11,400 nucleotides of DNA from Pseudomonadota bacterium (lineage in GTDB: Bacteria > Desulfobacterota > DSM-4660 > Desulfatiglandales > B25-G16): positions 1 to 11,400 of the forward strand of contig DAOVRY010000004.1 in NCBI GenBank assembly GCA_030633645.1. The letters run 5' to 3'. Below, piece by piece: positions 1-6,891 of the stretch. The notes under the pieces are model-generated. The model saw only the letters and a list, made by a program, of their open reading frames with translations, ran no database searches and was not told the origin of the DNA. The first letter of the stretch is position 1; each line of letters opens with the position of its first letter. A program made the position numbers and the translations under genes.

Positions 1-4
1 CCTG

Positions 5-220
5 AAAGGTATATCTAATTCGACCATGCCCGTTTTCTCAAGGCCATATCTATTTTGTGAGGAGGAAGCACCCCACTATGTGGGGTTTAACAAGTTCATG
101 GGAAATTCCCAGGTGTTTGGGGCCGTAAACCCCACATAGTGGGTCGCAGCCATATCCGGTGGGATTTTTTTTGAGATATGGCCTTTCAAAAAGGTCATGG
201 TCTTCATCTAACACACCTTT
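5..220. repeat. Large nested imperfect palindrome, possible MITE-like or intergenic repeat
   Basis: Several pairs of inverted arms are nested around one centre. From outside in: AAAGGT 5-10 with ACCTTT 215-220; GACCATG 22-28 with CATGGTC 196-202; a perfect 12-base pair AAGGCCATATCT 40-51 with AGATATGGCCTT 174-185; and a 19-base pair with one bulged C, 70-89 with 126-144. The apex is a further hairpin, TGGGAA-A-TTCCCA at 99-111. Each arm of the 19-base pair is itself a small hairpin (CCCCAC-TAT-GTGGGG at 71-85, CCCAC-ATA-GTGGG at 131-143), so cruciform or alternative folds are possible. GCCATATC occurs twice directly (43-50, 149-156) and once inverted (175-182), allowing competing pairings. 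A run of eight T lies at 165-172. No ORF is seen inside. The symmetry is directly visible; calling it a mobile or repeated element is inference, since no second copy lies in this window. Confidence 0.7.
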
Positions 221-526
221 GGGGTTTAATCAAAGCCAGGGCCTCTGGGGGGCGATTCTTTACTGAGAGCAGCTCATCCTTGTGTTTTTTCTATTACCTG
301 CATGGGATCAGGCCCAGCAACAGGAGATGGTACTTGGATTGAATGTACTGTCTGCTCCCAGGTCCTGAGACCAATACCCCTAGCCCCATTACCACATTGT
401 GTTTGCCCGTTAGACTACTACCTGAGACTCTTTTAGTAAAAGCTTTTTTGCTAGTCTCTCTTGGAGACGCGTATTAGTGAGGTTTCTTCTTCCATAAAGG
501 GTGACCGGGCACCTTGTAAATTGTAC
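221..526. other. Non-coding or unrecognised stretch upstream of the tRNA promoter
   Basis: No gene is recognised here. On the + strand a frame is open from 230 to the TAG at 434-436. Its only ATG is at 302, giving 44 residues with a CxxC at residues 15-18 and a CxC at 33-35, but there is no Shine-Dalgarno sequence. On the - strand a frame is open from 473 down to the stop at 294-296, with no ATG near its beginning. Small hairpins are visible, including GAGACT 424-429 with AGTCTC 453-458, the latter alternatively pairing with GAGAC 464-468. A weak A/T stem at 430-442 is followed closely by six T (444-449). GGTG 500-503 can pair with CACC 510-513. None of these is strong enough for a named call. 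The region could be decayed coding or mobile DNA, or plain intergenic sequence. Confidence 0.4.
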
Positions 527-555
527 TTGACTATCCCTTGACATTCTATTATAAA
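527..555 (+). promoter_or_regulatory. Sigma70-type promoter for tRNA-Gly and probably the rimP-nusA-infB operon
   Basis: TTGACT at 527-532 (5 of 6 to the consensus -35) is separated by exactly 17 bases from TATAAA at 550-555 (5 of 6 to the consensus -10). Initiation would fall near 562, about 11 bases before the first base of the mature tRNA. This leaves a short 5' leader for RNase P to remove. It is the best promoter-like pair seen between the palindrome and rimP. With no other strong promoter seen before rimP, read-through from here is likely to feed the downstream operon. Confidence 0.75.
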
Positions 556-572
556 TCTAAACACTTAGTCGG

Positions 573-648
573 GCGGGTATAGCTCAGTTGGTAGAGTACA
601 AGCTTCCCAAGCTTGGTGTCGCGGGTTCGATCCCCGTTGCCCGCTCCA
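573..648 (+). tRNA. tRNA-Gly, anticodon CCC
   Basis: The cloverleaf can be drawn completely in 76 bases. The acceptor stem is GCGGGTA 573-579 with TGCCCGC 638-644 (one G-U pair). The anticodon stem is CAAGC 599-603 with GCTTG 611-615, around the loop TTCCCAA with anticodon CCC at 606-608. The T stem is GCGGG 621-625 with CCCGT 633-637 around the usual TTCGATC loop. The discriminator base is T645, as expected for glycine tRNAs, and CCA is encoded at 646-648. CCC reads the GGG codon. The gene lies just downstream of a good promoter and upstream of rimP. This is the position that the initiator tRNA gene metY holds in Escherichia coli, but with a different tRNA. Confidence 0.97.
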
Positions 649-766
649 GATTGGGTGAAAAAAGAGTTCTGTTCCCTTTTCGAGGTAGAAAGCGGTGACT
701 AGCCGGAAGGTTATTACTTTGAAAAGCGGATGAGTCAAAGGTGACGACAAGCGAGTAAGTTTGGGG
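649..766 (+). promoter_or_regulatory. Transcribed leader between tRNA-Gly and the rimP terminator
   Basis: This stretch has no ORF; the only ATG noticed (731) stops after four codons. It contains a good hairpin: GGTGA 694-698 and TAGCC 700-704 pair with GGTTA 709-713 and TTAC 714-717 around a GGAA (GNRA-type) tetraloop at 705-708, with C699 bulged. A second, overlapping stem is possible between CTTTG 717-721 and CAAAG 736-740. The stretch ends with the G-rich run that forms the 5' side of the terminator. Leaders before rimP with a terminator at the 3' end are known in alphaproteobacteria (the 'rimP leader' motif) and are thought to serve NusA feedback. I cannot say that this sequence belongs to that family. 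Confidence 0.4.
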
Positions 767-790
767 AGCGGGCTTTAACGCCCGCTTTTT
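767..790 (+). terminator. Intrinsic terminator/attenuator just upstream of rimP
   Basis: A perfect 7-bp stem AGCGGGC 767-773 with GCCCGCT 780-786 encloses the loop TTTAAC and runs into T residues 786-790. This is a classic factor-independent terminator on the + strand. It lies only 17 bases before the rimP start codon and 118 bases after the tRNA. It therefore both ends the tRNA transcript and gates entry into the operon, since no separate promoter is evident between it and rimP. NusA strengthens such hairpins, so feedback of NusA on its own operon is a reasonable inference. Bases 765-773 are also perfectly complementary to 639-647 in the tRNA acceptor end, which could form an alternative stem. 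Confidence 0.85.
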
Positions 791-807
791 GTGTAAGAGG
801 TTTATTG

Positions 808-1284
808 ATGATATCAGAATATAAGAGGATTGTTCATGAGGTATCATCCGTGGCTGAACCTTTGTTAGATTCGTGTGGCATGGAGATGGTGGACACGGAG
901 TTCCTTTCTGAAAAAGGTAGATGGATCCTTCGGGTTTTCATAGATAGAGAAGGTGGCGTGACTTTGGACGATTGCGCCGGGGTTAGCCGCGAGCTTGGGG
1001 ATCTTATTGAGGCAAAAAATATCATCGACTATCCTTACGTCCTTGAGGTCTCCTCTCCTGGGCTCAACAGGCCCTTGAAAAAGGAGCGTGATTTTATACG
1101 CTCAATTGACAAGATGCTGAAAGTAACTATGTCACAACCTATCAACAACAGGAGGAATTTTACCGGACGCCTTGCAGATGTCAGGGAAGGAATAATCCAT
1201 CTTTCACTGGATGATACAAATGTCGTTGAGTTACCCTTAGAGGGGATTGAGAGGGCCAGACTAAAATATGAATATAATAAATGA
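808..1284 (+). CDS. rimP: Ribosome maturation factor RimP
   Basis: The 158-residue product is a RimP/YhbC/DUF150-family protein, a cytoplasmic factor that binds the free 30S subunit and assists late assembly around S12. Family hallmarks seen are the N-terminal stretch with EMVDTEF, RWILRVFIDREGGVTLDDC (about residues 38-56), and YVLEVSSPGLNRPLKKERDF (about residues 76-95), the signature of the family. A smaller C-terminal SH3-like domain follows, ending near VELPLEGIERARL. The length is usual (E. coli about 150). The ATG at 808 is preferred over the adjacent TTG at 805 because AAGAGG at 795-800 is 7 bases away from it. The gene opens the operon directly after the attenuator; nusA begins 21 bases downstream, so the two are surely cotranscribed. 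Confidence 0.96.
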   Translation: MISEYKRIVHEVSSVAEPLLDSCGMEMVDTEFLSEKGRWILRVFIDREGGVTLDDCAGVSRELGDLIEAKNIIDYPYVLEVSSPGLNRPLKKERDFIRSIDKMLKVTMSQPINNRRNFTGRLADVREGIIHLSLDDTNVVELPLEGIERARLKYEYNK

Positions 1285-1305
1285 TATGTTGGTGGAGAAC
1301 GGAAG

Positions 1306-2607
1306 ATGATTACGGATTTATTGAGAACGATCGAACAGGTCAGTCGGGATAAAGGGATTGATGCGAAAATTCTGATCGAGGCCTTGGAAGAGGCTGTTCG
1401 CTCAGCCGTTAGAAAGAAATTTGGCCTCGAGTATGAATTAGAGGTGACCTTTAACAGGGAAATGGGAGAAATTGAGGTCTTTGAGTTCAAGGATGTAGTT
1501 GACACGCTAACAGATGAGAGGCTTCAAGTATCTTTGGAAGACGCCAGGAAGCTTGATCCAGAATCTGAAATCGGTGACAGTTTAGGCATGAAGATGGATA
1601 CCGATGCCTTGGGAAGGATAGCGGCGCAATCAGCCAAACAGGTAATCATGCAACGATTAAGAGAAGCTGAGAGGGACGCAGTTTATGAAGATTTTAAGGA
1701 TAGGAAAGGGGAGATCATTAATGGCATCGTTCAACGTTTCGACAAAGGTGCGATTATTGCTAATCTGGGCAAGGCAGAGGCCGAGCTTCCTCTAAAGGAG
1801 CAAATCCCCAAGGAGAGCTACACACAGGGCGATAGGGTCAGGGCTTATATTTATGATGTTAGGCAGTTCAGCAGGGGTCCCCAGGTTATGTTATCTCGAA
1901 CACACCCCAACTTTTTGTCTGCCCTTTTCGAAAGTGAGGTACCAGAGATTTCCGAAGGCATTGTGACGATTATGCAGGTAGCCCGGGAGCCTGGTAGTAG
2001 AGCGAAGCTAGCCGTTGCTTCAAAGGATAGGGATGTTGATCCTGTAGGAGCCTGCGTTGGGATGAAGGGCTCGAGAGTGCAGGCGGTAGTACAAGAGCTG
2101 AGGGGTGAAAAGATTGATATCGTTCCGTGGGATCCTGATCCAGCGAGGTTTGTATGCAATGCCTTGGCCCCAGCTGAAATCTTGAGGGTGATAGTTGACG
2201 AAGAGAACAGAGTCATGGAGGTGATTGTACCGGACGACCAGCTATCTCTTGCTATTGGGAAGAAGGGTCAGAATGTGAGGCTGGCATCCCGAGTTAGCAA
2301 CTGGAAATTGGATGTGAATGGTGAGTCAGAGTACAATAAGGAACTGAGAGAGGGTTACAAATCCCTGCACATGCTCCCCGGTGTTGGTGATAAATTGGCC
2401 ACTGCCCTGTATGAGATGGGGTACAGGTCAGCGGAAGATATTTCCAAGGCCGAGCCAGCTGATTTGGCAACCATTAAGGGTATCAGTGACAAAAAGGCCA
2501 GAGATTTGATACAGGGGGCCCTTGATTACGTACAGTTGTTAAGCGTTGATAGTGAAGACGCAGGGGATGAAGAAAAGGAAGGATTGTCTGGAGGGTTACA
2601 TGAGTAA
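1306..2607 (+). CDS. nusA: Transcription termination/antitermination factor NusA
   Basis: NusA binds RNA polymerase and nascent RNA, prolongs pauses, stimulates intrinsic termination and takes part in rRNA antitermination. The 433-residue protein shows the expected order: an RNAP-binding N-terminal domain (about 1-125), an S1 domain (about 133-197, beginning [20 protein letters not shown]), KH1 with [11 protein letters not shown] (248-258), and KH2 with [13 protein letters not shown] (315-327). A helix-hairpin-helix module follows at about 354-410 (LPGVGDKLA and IKGISDKKA), then a short acidic tail. The two acidic repeats of E. coli NusA (495 residues) are absent as such; the C-terminal HhH-type module is a common arrangement outside gammaproteobacteria. 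GGAG at 1294-1297 lies 8 bases before the ATG. The stop overlaps the infB start by 8 bases. The ylxR and L7Ae-like genes found between nusA and infB in Bacillus are missing here. Confidence 0.97.
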   Translation: MITDLLRTIEQVSRDKGIDAKILIEALEEAVRSAVRKKFGLEYELEVTFNREMGEIEVFEFKDVVDTLTDERLQVSLEDARKLDPESEIGDSLGMKMDTDALGRIAAQSAKQVIMQRLREAERDAVYEDFKDRKGEIINGIVQRFDKGAIIANLGKAEAELPLKEQIPKESYTQGDRVRAYIYDVRQFSRGPQVMLSRTHPNFLSALFESEVPEISEGIVTIMQVAREPGSRAKLAVASKDRDVDPVGACVGMKGSRVQAVVQELRGEKIDIVPWDPDPARFVCNALAPAEILRVIVDEENRVMEVIVPDDQLSLAIGKKGQNVRLASRVSNWKLDVNGESEYNKELREGYKSLHMLPGVGDKLATALYEMGYRSAEDISKAEPADLATIKGISDKKARDLIQGALDYVQLLSVDSEDAGDEEKEGLSGGLHE

Positions 2608-5137
2608 GGTAAGGGTTTATGAGTTAGCCAAAGAACTAAACATGAATTCCGGTGAACTGGTTGAGAAATTGAAGACCGCCGGTTTGCCCATCAATAATTA
2701 TATGAGTGCTCTCGACAGAGATGATGTAGCCCGGGCTAAGGACTATCTTTCAGGTGCAATGAGTGAAGTCTTTGAGGAGAAAAGGATAAAGACAACAATC
2801 ATACGCAGGAGAAAAAAGATCATTCCTAAAGTGCCGGAACAGATCAAGGAAGAGGAACCGGTAATTGAAGAAGAGGTTAAACTATCTCCTGAGGAGACTG
2901 TTTCGGTACCGGAGGAGAAAGTATCAGAGGTTTTGGAAGAGAAAGGAAAGGAAGAAAAAGAGGAAGCCAAGGAGTTAGAAGTTAAACCTGCTGTTGACCA
3001 GCAGGTGAGAAAAGTTGAGCCCAAAATTGAAAAGAAAAAGAAGCCTAAGCCTAAAACTATTCCAGCAAAGATAATAAAGCGAGCAGAAGTTCAGCCGCCT
3101 GAGCCGGAAATCCAGGAACCTGTAGCCAAGATGCCGTCAGTTGACATTGCATTGCCCTTAGAGGAGGTAGGTAAGAAAGAAAAGGGGATAAAAGCGAGAA
3201 GGAAAGAGGAGAAGGAAGAGTTGACTCCCAAGAGGGAATATCACAGGCGGAGGAGGGAAGTCTTTGAGCGGAAAGACCTCTATGGGGACGTTGGGAGGGG
3301 CTTTGTCGGCAAGGCGAAACTAAAGACAAAGGCTAAGTTTGACAAGAAAAAGTTCAAACAAACAGAGATAACTGTCCCGAAGGCTATAAAACGAAGGATA
3401 AAGGTTCCTAATGTGATCAGTGTTGCTGAGCTGGCAAAGCGCATGGGGGTCAAGGCAGCCGAGCTCATTAAGAAATTGATGGAGATAGACATAAAGGTTA
3501 CCTTCAACCAGACGATTGACTTTGATTCCGCTTCTCTTATGGCAGGTGAGTTTGGGTATGAATTGGATCTCTCATCTTTTGAAGAGGAGGATATTCTTGC
3601 CGAAGAAGAGGACAGTTCTGAAGATCTTTCTGCTCGACCACCGGTGATTACCATAATGGGACATGTAGATCATGGAAAAACTTCTCTCCTGGATTATATC
3701 AGAAAGTCAAGGATTATTGACAAAGAAGCCGGTGGCATAACACAACACATAGGAGCGTACTATGTCCATACCCCACATGGCGATGTTGTTTTTCTTGATA
3801 CACCCGGACATGAGGCGTTCACTGCGATGAGGGCTCGGGGCGCACAGGTAACTGATTTGATTGTATTGGTTGTTGCCGCTGATGACGGGGTAAAGGAACA
3901 AACTACAGAGGCCATTGATCATGCCAAGGCAGCCAACATTCCTATTATTGTCGGTGTTAACAAGATGGACAGGCCAAGCGCAGACGCAGAAAAGGTCAGG
4001 AGGGAGTTATCAAAATATGGCCTTTTGGCAGAGGAGTGGGGTGGTGATACCATTTTTAGTTATGTGTCGGCCAAAACAGGGAAAGGTTTGGATCAGCTTC
4101 TTGAGTCTATACTACTTCAATCAGAGATACTAGAGTTAAAAGCAAACTACAAAAAGAAGGCGAGGGGAGCAGTCATAGAGGCTCGGCTGGATAAGAATAG
4201 AGGTCCCATTGCTACGGTTCTTATTCGTAATGGCACCCTGAAGCAAGGTGACTTCTTTGTGTGCGGAGAGAGCTATGGAAGGGTAAGGGCTATGCTTGAT
4301 GATAGAGGACAGAAGATAAAATCGGCGTCTCCCTCTATGCCGGTTGAGATCTATGGGATTTCTGGCGTGCCCATGGCCGGCGATGATTTTGTGGTTATGG
4401 CAGATGAGAAGAAGTCAAAATTGATTAGCGAGCACAGGAGAATTAACGCTGGATTGGAAACAGCGGCAAACCAAGGTTCTCTCAGCCTCGATAGTCTTTT
4501 TGACAGGATCAAAGAAGGCAAGGTGAAGGAACTGAATATCATAGTTAAGGCTGACGTACAGGGGTCGTTAGAGGCACTCGTGGATTCTTTGACCGAACTC
4601 AGCACGGAAGAGGTGAAATTAAAGGTTATCCATGGGGCAACCGGAGCCGTGACAGAGAGTGACGTAATGCTTGCCTCAGCCTCTGAGGCCATAATTATCT
4701 GTTTCAACGTTAGGGCTACTCCGACTGTCAGTAGTCTTGGAGAAGAGGAGAGAGTTGATATAAGGTTTTATGATGTTATTTACAAGGTGATAGAGGATAT
4801 TAAGTCAGCTATGGTTGGACTTCTTGAGCCGGTTTACACAGAGAATACTATCGGCCGGGCAGACGTCAAGGAGGTATTTCATATCTCCAAGCTGGGCACT
4901 GTAGCTGGTTGCTACGTAACTGATGGTAAGATTCAAAGAAACGCCAAGGTACGCCTATTGAGAGATGAGGTAGTCATGTTTGATGGACAGATCGGTTCCT
5001 TGAGACGGTTCAAAGACGATGCCAAAGAGGTGTCCTCGGGTTTTGAGTGTGGTGTAGGAATAGAAAGTTATAATGATATAAAGCCCGGGGATGTCTTGGA
5101 AGTTTATGTTGTTGAGGAGACGAAAGCGGAGCTTTGA
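2600..5137 (+). CDS. infB: Translation initiation factor IF-2
   Basis: IF2 is the GTPase that places initiator fMet-tRNA on the 30S subunit and promotes subunit joining. The 845-residue protein has an IF2_N domain at 1-52 ([14 protein letters not shown]), a long lysine/glutamate-rich linker (about 60-265) and a second IF2_N module at about 269-322 ([20 protein letters not shown]). The G domain carries GHVDHGKT at 354-361, GGITQHIG (switch I), DTPGH at 400-404, NKMD at 454-457 and SAKTG at 490-494. Beta-barrel domain II, domain III and the C-terminal tRNA-binding barrel follow. All G motifs are intact. The ATG at 2600 is chosen because the IF2_N domain starts exactly there and GGAGGG (2590-2595) precedes it by 4 bases; an in-frame GTG/ATT-type upstream extension adds only 18 unrelated residues. 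Its overlap with the end of nusA implies translational coupling. Confidence 0.97.
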   Translation: MSKVRVYELAKELNMNSGELVEKLKTAGLPINNYMSALDRDDVARAKDYLSGAMSEVFEEKRIKTTIIRRRKKIIPKVPEQIKEEEPVIEEEVKLSPEETVSVPEEKVSEVLEEKGKEEKEEAKELEVKPAVDQQVRKVEPKIEKKKKPKPKTIPAKIIKRAEVQPPEPEIQEPVAKMPSVDIALPLEEVGKKEKGIKARRKEEKEELTPKREYHRRRREVFERKDLYGDVGRGFVGKAKLKTKAKFDKKKFKQTEITVPKAIKRRIKVPNVISVAELAKRMGVKAAELIKKLMEIDIKVTFNQTIDFDSASLMAGEFGYELDLSSFEEEDILAEEEDSSEDLSARPPVITIMGHVDHGKTSLLDYIRKSRIIDKEAGGITQHIGAYYVHTPHGDVVFLDTPGHEAFTAMRARGAQVTDLIVLVVAADDGVKEQTTEAIDHAKAANIPIIVGVNKMDRPSADAEKVRRELSKYGLLAEEWGGDTIFSYVSAKTGKGLDQLLESILLQSEILELKANYKKKARGAVIEARLDKNRGPIATVLIRNGTLKQGDFFVCGESYGRVRAMLDDRGQKIKSASPSMPVEIYGISGVPMAGDDFVVMADEKKSKLISEHRRINAGLETAANQGSLSLDSLFDRIKEGKVKELNIIVKADVQGSLEALVDSLTELSTEEVKLKVIHGATGAVTESDVMLASASEAIIICFNVRATPTVSSLGEEERVDIRFYDVIYKVIEDIKSAMVGLLEPVYTENTIGRADVKEVFHISKLGTVAGCYVTDGKIQRNAKVRLLRDEVVMFDGQIGSLRRFKDDAKEVSSGFECGVGIESYNDIKPGDVLEVYVVEETKAEL

Positions 5138-5138
5138 T

Positions 5139-5426
5139 GTGGTGGTTGGAACCCTTAAGCTTTCCCTATATATCCGCAATAACCATTCACTTAAAGAGAA
5201 GAGAAAGGTTGTAAAGAGTATTGTTGCCAGGGTTCGCAACAAATTCAATGTCTCTGTTGCTGAGGTTGGTTCTAATGACAAGTGGCAGATGATCGAACTG
5301 GGGATTAGTGCTGTAGGTAATGATAGGCGATTTGTGAATTCGTCACTCGACACTATCCTTTCCTTTTTAGAATCCCTCTACCTGGGGGAGATTGTAGACT
5401 CCTCTATTGAAATATTAAATATCTAA
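5139..5426 (+). CDS. DUF503 (YlxP-like) family protein
   Basis: This 95-residue protein belongs to DUF503, the family of Bacillus YlxP. Members are small proteins found in infB-rbfA clusters; a link to ribosome biogenesis is suggested by this context, but I know of no firm biochemical role. Family signatures seen are the short N-terminal strand VVGTLKLSLYI (2-12), SLKEKRKVVK (17-26) and FNVSVAEV (36-43). These are followed by WQMIELGISAVGNDRRFVNS, which aligns with the WQ..ELG...VSND region of the family. The GTG at 5139 is preferred because the family starts M-[IV]-[IV]-G; GGAG at 5128-5131 lies 7 bases upstream. A longer in-frame reading from 5091 lies inside infB and is not family-like. 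The gene begins one base after the infB stop, so it is very probably translationally coupled. Confidence 0.9.
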   Translation: MVVGTLKLSLYIRNNHSLKEKRKVVKSIVARVRNKFNVSVAEVGSNDKWQMIELGISAVGNDRRFVNSSLDTILSFLESLYLGEIVDSSIEILNI

Positions 5427-5440
5427 CTCATTCAGGCACT

Positions 5441-5797
5441 ATGCTTGCAGGGAACAGAACTCACCGCGTTGGCGACCAGATTTTGAAGGAAATATCAAAC
5501 CTTCTTCTCAGAAAGGTTGAGGATCCGAGGCTCAGGGGGGTCACCGTGACTGATGTGCATATGAGCAAAGATTTAAGACATGCTTATGTTTATTACAGCC
5601 TTTTCTGGGAGGGTCAGCAGAAAAAGGAGGCCCATGAAGGTTTTGAAAGTGCAAAAGGATTCATACGACGAGAAATAGGAGAGAGGCTCAAATTACGATA
5701 CGTCCCAGATATTCAATTTAGGTATGATGAATCGCTCGACTATGGCCAAAAGATGGAAAGGCTTTTGGCAAAATTGGGCCTGGGATCGGATGAATAG
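5441..5797 (+). CDS. rbfA: 30S ribosome-binding factor RbfA
   Basis: RbfA is a single KH-like-domain protein that binds the 30S subunit near the 5' end of 16S rRNA and assists its late maturation, also under cold stress. The 118-residue product has the family start RTHRVGDQILKEISNLL (5-21) and the central VEDPRLRGVTVTDVHMSKDL. The KH-like core is followed by GFIRREIGERLKLRYVPDI and FRYDESLDYGQKMERLL near the C terminus, all typical of RbfA. The length is normal. The start is less certain than for its neighbours: the ATG at 5441 has only AGG (5434-5436) as a Shine-Dalgarno element. It follows the DUF503 gene by 14 bases and precedes nrnA after about 90 bases. Confidence 0.95.
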   Translation: MLAGNRTHRVGDQILKEISNLLLRKVEDPRLRGVTVTDVHMSKDLRHAYVYYSLFWEGQQKKEAHEGFESAKGFIRREIGERLKLRYVPDIQFRYDESLDYGQKMERLLAKLGLGSDE

Positions 5798-5886
5798 TGG
5801 TGCTGGTTGTGGGTATCTGCAGCCGGTTAGATGGCCTAGCTAAGCACTGATAAGGCACGAGAACCCAAGACTGAGTGTTGGTCCGT

Positions 5887-6852
5887 ATGGCCTTGAATGA
5901 GATCGCACATATTGTGAAAAAGGGCGAAAGATTTTTTTTAGCGAGCCATAAGGATCCTGATGGGGATGCTATTGGTTCTCTTTTGGCCTTGGGTGAAACG
6001 CTTTTGCTTTCTGGAAAACAGGTTGTCTTATTCAATGAGGGCCCTATCCCAGATAATTTGAGCTCTTTATCGGGTATAGAGCGAGTGGTAAATGCCGTTG
6101 ATATGGAATTGGGATTTGATGCTGCCTTGATCCTGGACTGTGGAAATCTTGAAAGAGTGGGAACGGTTTCTCGCCATCTATCTAAAATAAGGCCTTTGAT
6201 AAACATAGATCATCATGAAAACAATTCTCGGTTTGGTGACATTAATCTGGTTGATGCCCAGAGCTCCTCTGTTGGTGAGATTATCTATCGCTTGATTAAG
6301 TTGGCGAATTTACCGCTCGATTTGACTATAGCAGAGAACCTATTTGTGGCTCTACAAAGCGACACCGGCTCATTTAAGTACGACAATACTACGAGTGAGA
6401 CGTTTTCTGTTGCTGGGGAGCTGGTAGATTGGGGCGTTAATCCATGGAAGATATCACGCAAGGTTATGGATGAATGGACATTGAAGAAGTTGCACATTCT
6501 GGAGTCGGCCTTAAAAACAATAGAGTTGCATTCTACTGGAAAGGTTGGGTTTATAACGATCGCACAAGACACACTCTCAAAGGCGGATACTGATAATCTT
6601 AACTGTGAAAGGTTTGTGGATTACCCCAGATGTATCTCTGGGGTCGAGATAGCTGTTCTCATAAGGGAGATTAAAAAGGATTATTACCGATTCAGCTTGC
6701 GGTCCAATGATTGGGTAAATGTAGCAAAATTAGCAAGTCTTTTTGGCGGCGGTGGTCATCCAAAGGCGGCAGCGTTCTCCAAAGAGGGGAGTTTAGACTC
6801 CGTGAAGCAGGAATTCCTCTCCAAAGCAAAGGGGTTTTTGGAGAGCAGATGA
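5887..6852 (+). CDS. nrnA: Bifunctional oligoribonuclease/PAP phosphatase NrnA-like DHH phosphoesterase
   Basis: DHH/DHHA1-family enzymes of the NrnA type hydrolyse very short RNAs (nano-RNA) and often 3'-phosphoadenosine-5'-phosphate, using two divalent metal ions. Counting from ATG 5887 (321 residues), the metal-binding motifs are SHKDPDGDAIGS at 20-31, DCGNLERVG, IDHHENN with D108-H109-H110, and DTGSF at 159-163. The C-terminal DHHA1 domain has GGGGHPKAA at 287-295. All the canonical residues appear intact. The start is uncertain: a GTG at 5875 would add four residues and neither start has a clear Shine-Dalgarno sequence. The gene sits between rbfA and truB, as in many Firmicutes and Deltaproteobacteria. 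Functionally it complements PNPase encoded downstream, which leaves short oligonucleotides. Closely related DHH enzymes with other small substrates cannot be ruled out. Confidence 0.9.
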   Translation: MALNEIAHIVKKGERFFLASHKDPDGDAIGSLLALGETLLLSGKQVVLFNEGPIPDNLSSLSGIERVVNAVDMELGFDAALILDCGNLERVGTVSRHLSKIRPLINIDHHENNSRFGDINLVDAQSSSVGEIIYRLIKLANLPLDLTIAENLFVALQSDTGSFKYDNTTSETFSVAGELVDWGVNPWKISRKVMDEWTLKKLHILESALKTIELHSTGKVGFITIAQDTLSKADTDNLNCERFVDYPRCISGVEIAVLIREIKKDYYRFSLRSNDWVNVAKLASLFGGGGHPKAAAFSKEGSLDSVKQEFLSKAKGFLESR

Positions 6853-6891
6853 TTCTGGCAACAGAGCTGACAACTATCCAGAGACATTACC

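Noticed and set aside
154..172. Possible intrinsic terminator: small ATCC/GGAT stem before eight T
   Set aside because: The stem has only four pairs, and the T run is better seen as part of the palindrome's right arm.
430..449. Possible terminator CTTTT-AGT-AAAAG followed by six T
   Set aside because: The stem is five pairs, four of them A-T, too weak to call, and there is no recognised gene upstream for it to serve.
538..566. TTGACA at 538-543 as the -35 of the tRNA promoter
   Set aside because: It matches the -35 consensus perfectly, but the hexamer 17 bases downstream (ACACTT) is no -10. The TTGACT/TATAAA pair at 527-555 has ideal spacing.
805..807. TTG at 805 as the start of rimP
   Set aside because: It is only 4 bases from the AAGAGG motif, whereas the next codon is ATG at 808 with 7-base spacing.
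565..847. Two - strand ORFs (565-750 and 584-847) covering the tRNA and its flank
   Set aside because: They are antisense to the tRNA-Gly gene. The peptide with GSNPRHQAWEACTLPTELY is a familiar artefact of translating the complement of a glycine tRNA.
2546..2599. N-terminal extension of IF2 by 18 residues from 2546
   Set aside because: The extension is the out-of-frame tail of nusA. The IF2_N domain begins exactly at ATG 2600, which has a strong ribosome binding site.
3057..3654. - strand ORFs of 90 and 124 codons inside infB
   Set aside because: They are shadows of the infB linker and second IF2_N region, low-complexity and serine-rich, without ribosome binding sites.
3915..4133. 72-codon + strand ORF inside infB
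   Set aside because: It lies within the G4-G5 region of the IF2 GTPase domain in a different frame; no independent support.
5091..5138. N-terminal extension of the DUF503 protein from 5091
   Set aside because: The extra residues come from the infB C-terminal region read in another frame and have no family similarity. GTG 5139 gives the usual M-V-V-G start.
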